Assembly: GCA_934491515.1 (NCBI GenBank)
Contig: CAKSTF010000002.1
Location: forward strand, 62,001 to 126,000
Direction of reading: 5' to 3'
Source of the DNA: an uncultured Eubacteriales bacterium
Lineage (GTDB): Bacteria; Bacillota; Clostridia; Oscillospirales; Acutalibacteraceae
Length of the DNA stretch: 64,000 bases
Shown here: positions 63,153 to 64,000 of the stretch, in pieces
How the letters are laid out: each line of letters begins with the position of its first letter
Position numbering within the stretch: the stretch's first letter is position 1
The notes under the pieces: generated by a model
Told to the model about the DNA's origin: nothing
The model's input: only the letters and a program-made list of their open reading frames with translations
Databases searched by the model: none
Program-made: the position numbers and the translations under genes

Positions 63153-63425
63153 AGACAAAACAATCGAGATACAACGGTTTTTTTGGAAGAACAGCGCAGT
63201 CATCGGCTGCGTTGCCCTCCACTCGCAATACGACAGTATTACTCGGTCGGGACGCCTTGCCGCTAAAAGCGCTGTTTCTTACAAAAATCTTCGACCGAAA
63301 GCGAGAGAATTTTTTTGCTTTTGAAGTCGAGAAACGCAGGAATACCGGCGTATTTCAAGTGGCGAGACAATAAAAGCGGACAAATTAGCCGCTTTCGGAA
63401 TCGTTGTATCCCGATTGCTTTGTCT
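63153..63425. repeat. Inverted-repeat element of about 270 bp
   Basis: Arms 63153-63179 and 63399-63425 match over 24 of 27 bases in inverse orientation (AGACAAA.CAATCG.GATACAACG), all three differences being transitions. On the minus strand two of these become G-U pairs, which would suit a folded RNA. No gene is inside. It could be a MITE-like or dispersed intergenic repeat, or an ncRNA. Confidence 0.55.
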
Positions 63426-63472
63426 GTCTTTTTGAGTTTATTCTTAACGGCAAAGCGTTTTTATATACAGCA

Positions 63473-63503
63473 AAAGCACGGAGCAGTATATACTCCGTGC
63501 CTT
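63473..63503 (-). terminator. Terminator of the rightmost gene
   Basis: GCACGGAG / CTCCGTGC with a 9-nt loop, followed on the minus strand by TTTTGCTG; plus strand also T-rich. Confidence 0.85.
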
Positions 63504-63505
63504 TT

Positions 63506-64000
63506 TTATTGCTCTGTTTCCGTATTTTCCGTATTTCCGGCGTTTTCTGTGCTTTCGACATTATCTGCGTTCTGCAGCGGTTCTCCGCTGTCCGATATCA
63601 AAATCATATCCGATAAGTCGGGTGCTTGCGCAGGTATGGCATTTACTTTTTTACCGCCCGCTTTTTTGCAGAGTTTTATTATAAGCAGCAGTATAACTGC
63701 GATTATGCCGAGTGCCGCAAGAAGAACCAGCACCACCACCGCCTTGCCGACCGTGTTCATGGCAAGAAAACGACCGATTATACCGGCGATTGTTCCGGCA
63801 ATCATTCCCGGTTCCCGAACGGGTGCGTCGGTAGATATGCTGCCTGCCGCGGCGCCTATTTCGGGCGCGCGGGCAAAAGTGTTTTCAAGTTTATCATAGC
63901 GGTAATACTGCGTAACGCCGTTAAAATAGCAATACACCACAAATATATCTGCCGCCGCCGAGTTTTTGAACTGAAGCGCCGGAACGCTGTCGACAGCGGT
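63506..64000 (-). CDS. C-terminal part of a membrane protein, 5' end outside window
   Basis: The open frame runs through base 64000 without a stop, so the start lies beyond the window. The visible 164 residues have VYCYFNGVTQYYRYDKLENTFARAPE, one membrane segment (about VVVLVLLAALGIIAVILLLII) followed by KLCKKAGGKK, and an acidic, Asn/Glu/Thr-rich tail. Topology suggests an outer N-terminal domain and a cytosolic tail. Family not recognised. Confidence 0.75.
   Translation of the reverse strand, partial: TAVDSVPALQFKNSAAADIFVVYCYFNGVTQYYRYDKLENTFARAPEIGAAAGSISTDAPVREPGMIAGTIAGIIGRFLAMNTVGKAVVVLVLLAALGIIAVILLLIIKLCKKAGGKKVNAIPAQAPDLSDMILISDSGEPLQNADNVESTENAGNTENTETEQ

Noticed and set aside
1..64000. 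CRISPR array or rRNA operon
   Set aside because: No regularly spaced repeats and no rRNA sequence were seen on either strand.

Overview
This 64-kb window is chromosomal DNA of a Gram-positive, endospore-forming anaerobe, most likely a gut-type member of the Clostridia (Oscillospirales or a close relative). The indications are a spoIIGA-sigE pair and a YlmC/YmxH-type sporulation gene, the complete S10-spc-alpha ribosomal cluster in Firmicutes order with zinc-binding forms of S4, S14, L24, L36 and adenylate kinase, a glgBCDA cluster that includes the Firmicutes-type glgD, and SAM, FMN and T-box leader RNAs.

Layout. 1-7.2 kb (minus strand): a SAM-riboswitch operon metK-nfnA-nfnB-metY (metY runs off the left edge), an FMN-riboswitch ribU, and sigE-spoIIGA. 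7.3-8.0 kb: a PqqD-like protein and an S24/S26-type peptidase. 8.1-11.9 kb: secDF and a class I aminotransferase. 12.0-16.7 kb (plus strand): a tryptophan-specific T-box, a Trp-codon leader peptide, a three-gene ABC transporter (trpXYZ type) and malQ. 16.8-17.9 kb: a small, probably mobile-derived patch with two tiny regulator genes, an unidentified structured-RNA candidate and tRNA-Ser. 18-20.4 kb: a surface nuclease/phosphatase-family protein, tcdA and a YkuD-like gene. 20.4-28.7 kb: an operon for SipW-processed TasA/camelysin-type surface proteins. 28.8-30.3 kb: a tyrosine recombinase gene between identical 23-bp inverted repeats. 30.5-33.4 kb: a membrane protein, a ribbon-helix-helix regulator and a GH13 enzyme. 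33.7-49.1 kb: 31 genes from rpsJ to rplQ. 49.4-52.9 kb: YitT, tRNA-Leu and phospholipid synthesis genes. 53-55.2 kb: a GH28-like and beta-helix pair. 55.3-62.3 kb: mazF, uppP and glgBCDA. 62.5-64 kb: ylmC-type gene, a small membrane protein, an inverted-repeat element and a truncated gene.

Main discovery candidate. The surface-protein operon appears to be under an invertible DNA switch. The recombinase gene and an outward-facing extended -10 promoter both lie inside a 1.5-kb segment bounded by the inverted repeats. As sequenced, the promoter points away from the operon and into a terminator built partly from the recombination site itself. Inversion would aim it at the operon and remove the U-run. 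A weak promoter-like sequence outside the segment means the switch may modulate expression rather than fully gate it.

Second candidate. The tryptophan transporter operon has two stacked Trp sensors: a T-box with specifier TGG, then a 15-codon leader ORF with two Trp codons (KRWRWR). This resembles the two-tier control of the Bacillus subtilis at (rtpA) operon but sits in front of a transporter. Other items of note are a bracketed pseudoknot RNA next to tRNA-Ser and the electron-bifurcating NfnAB pair inside a SAM-riboswitch regulon.
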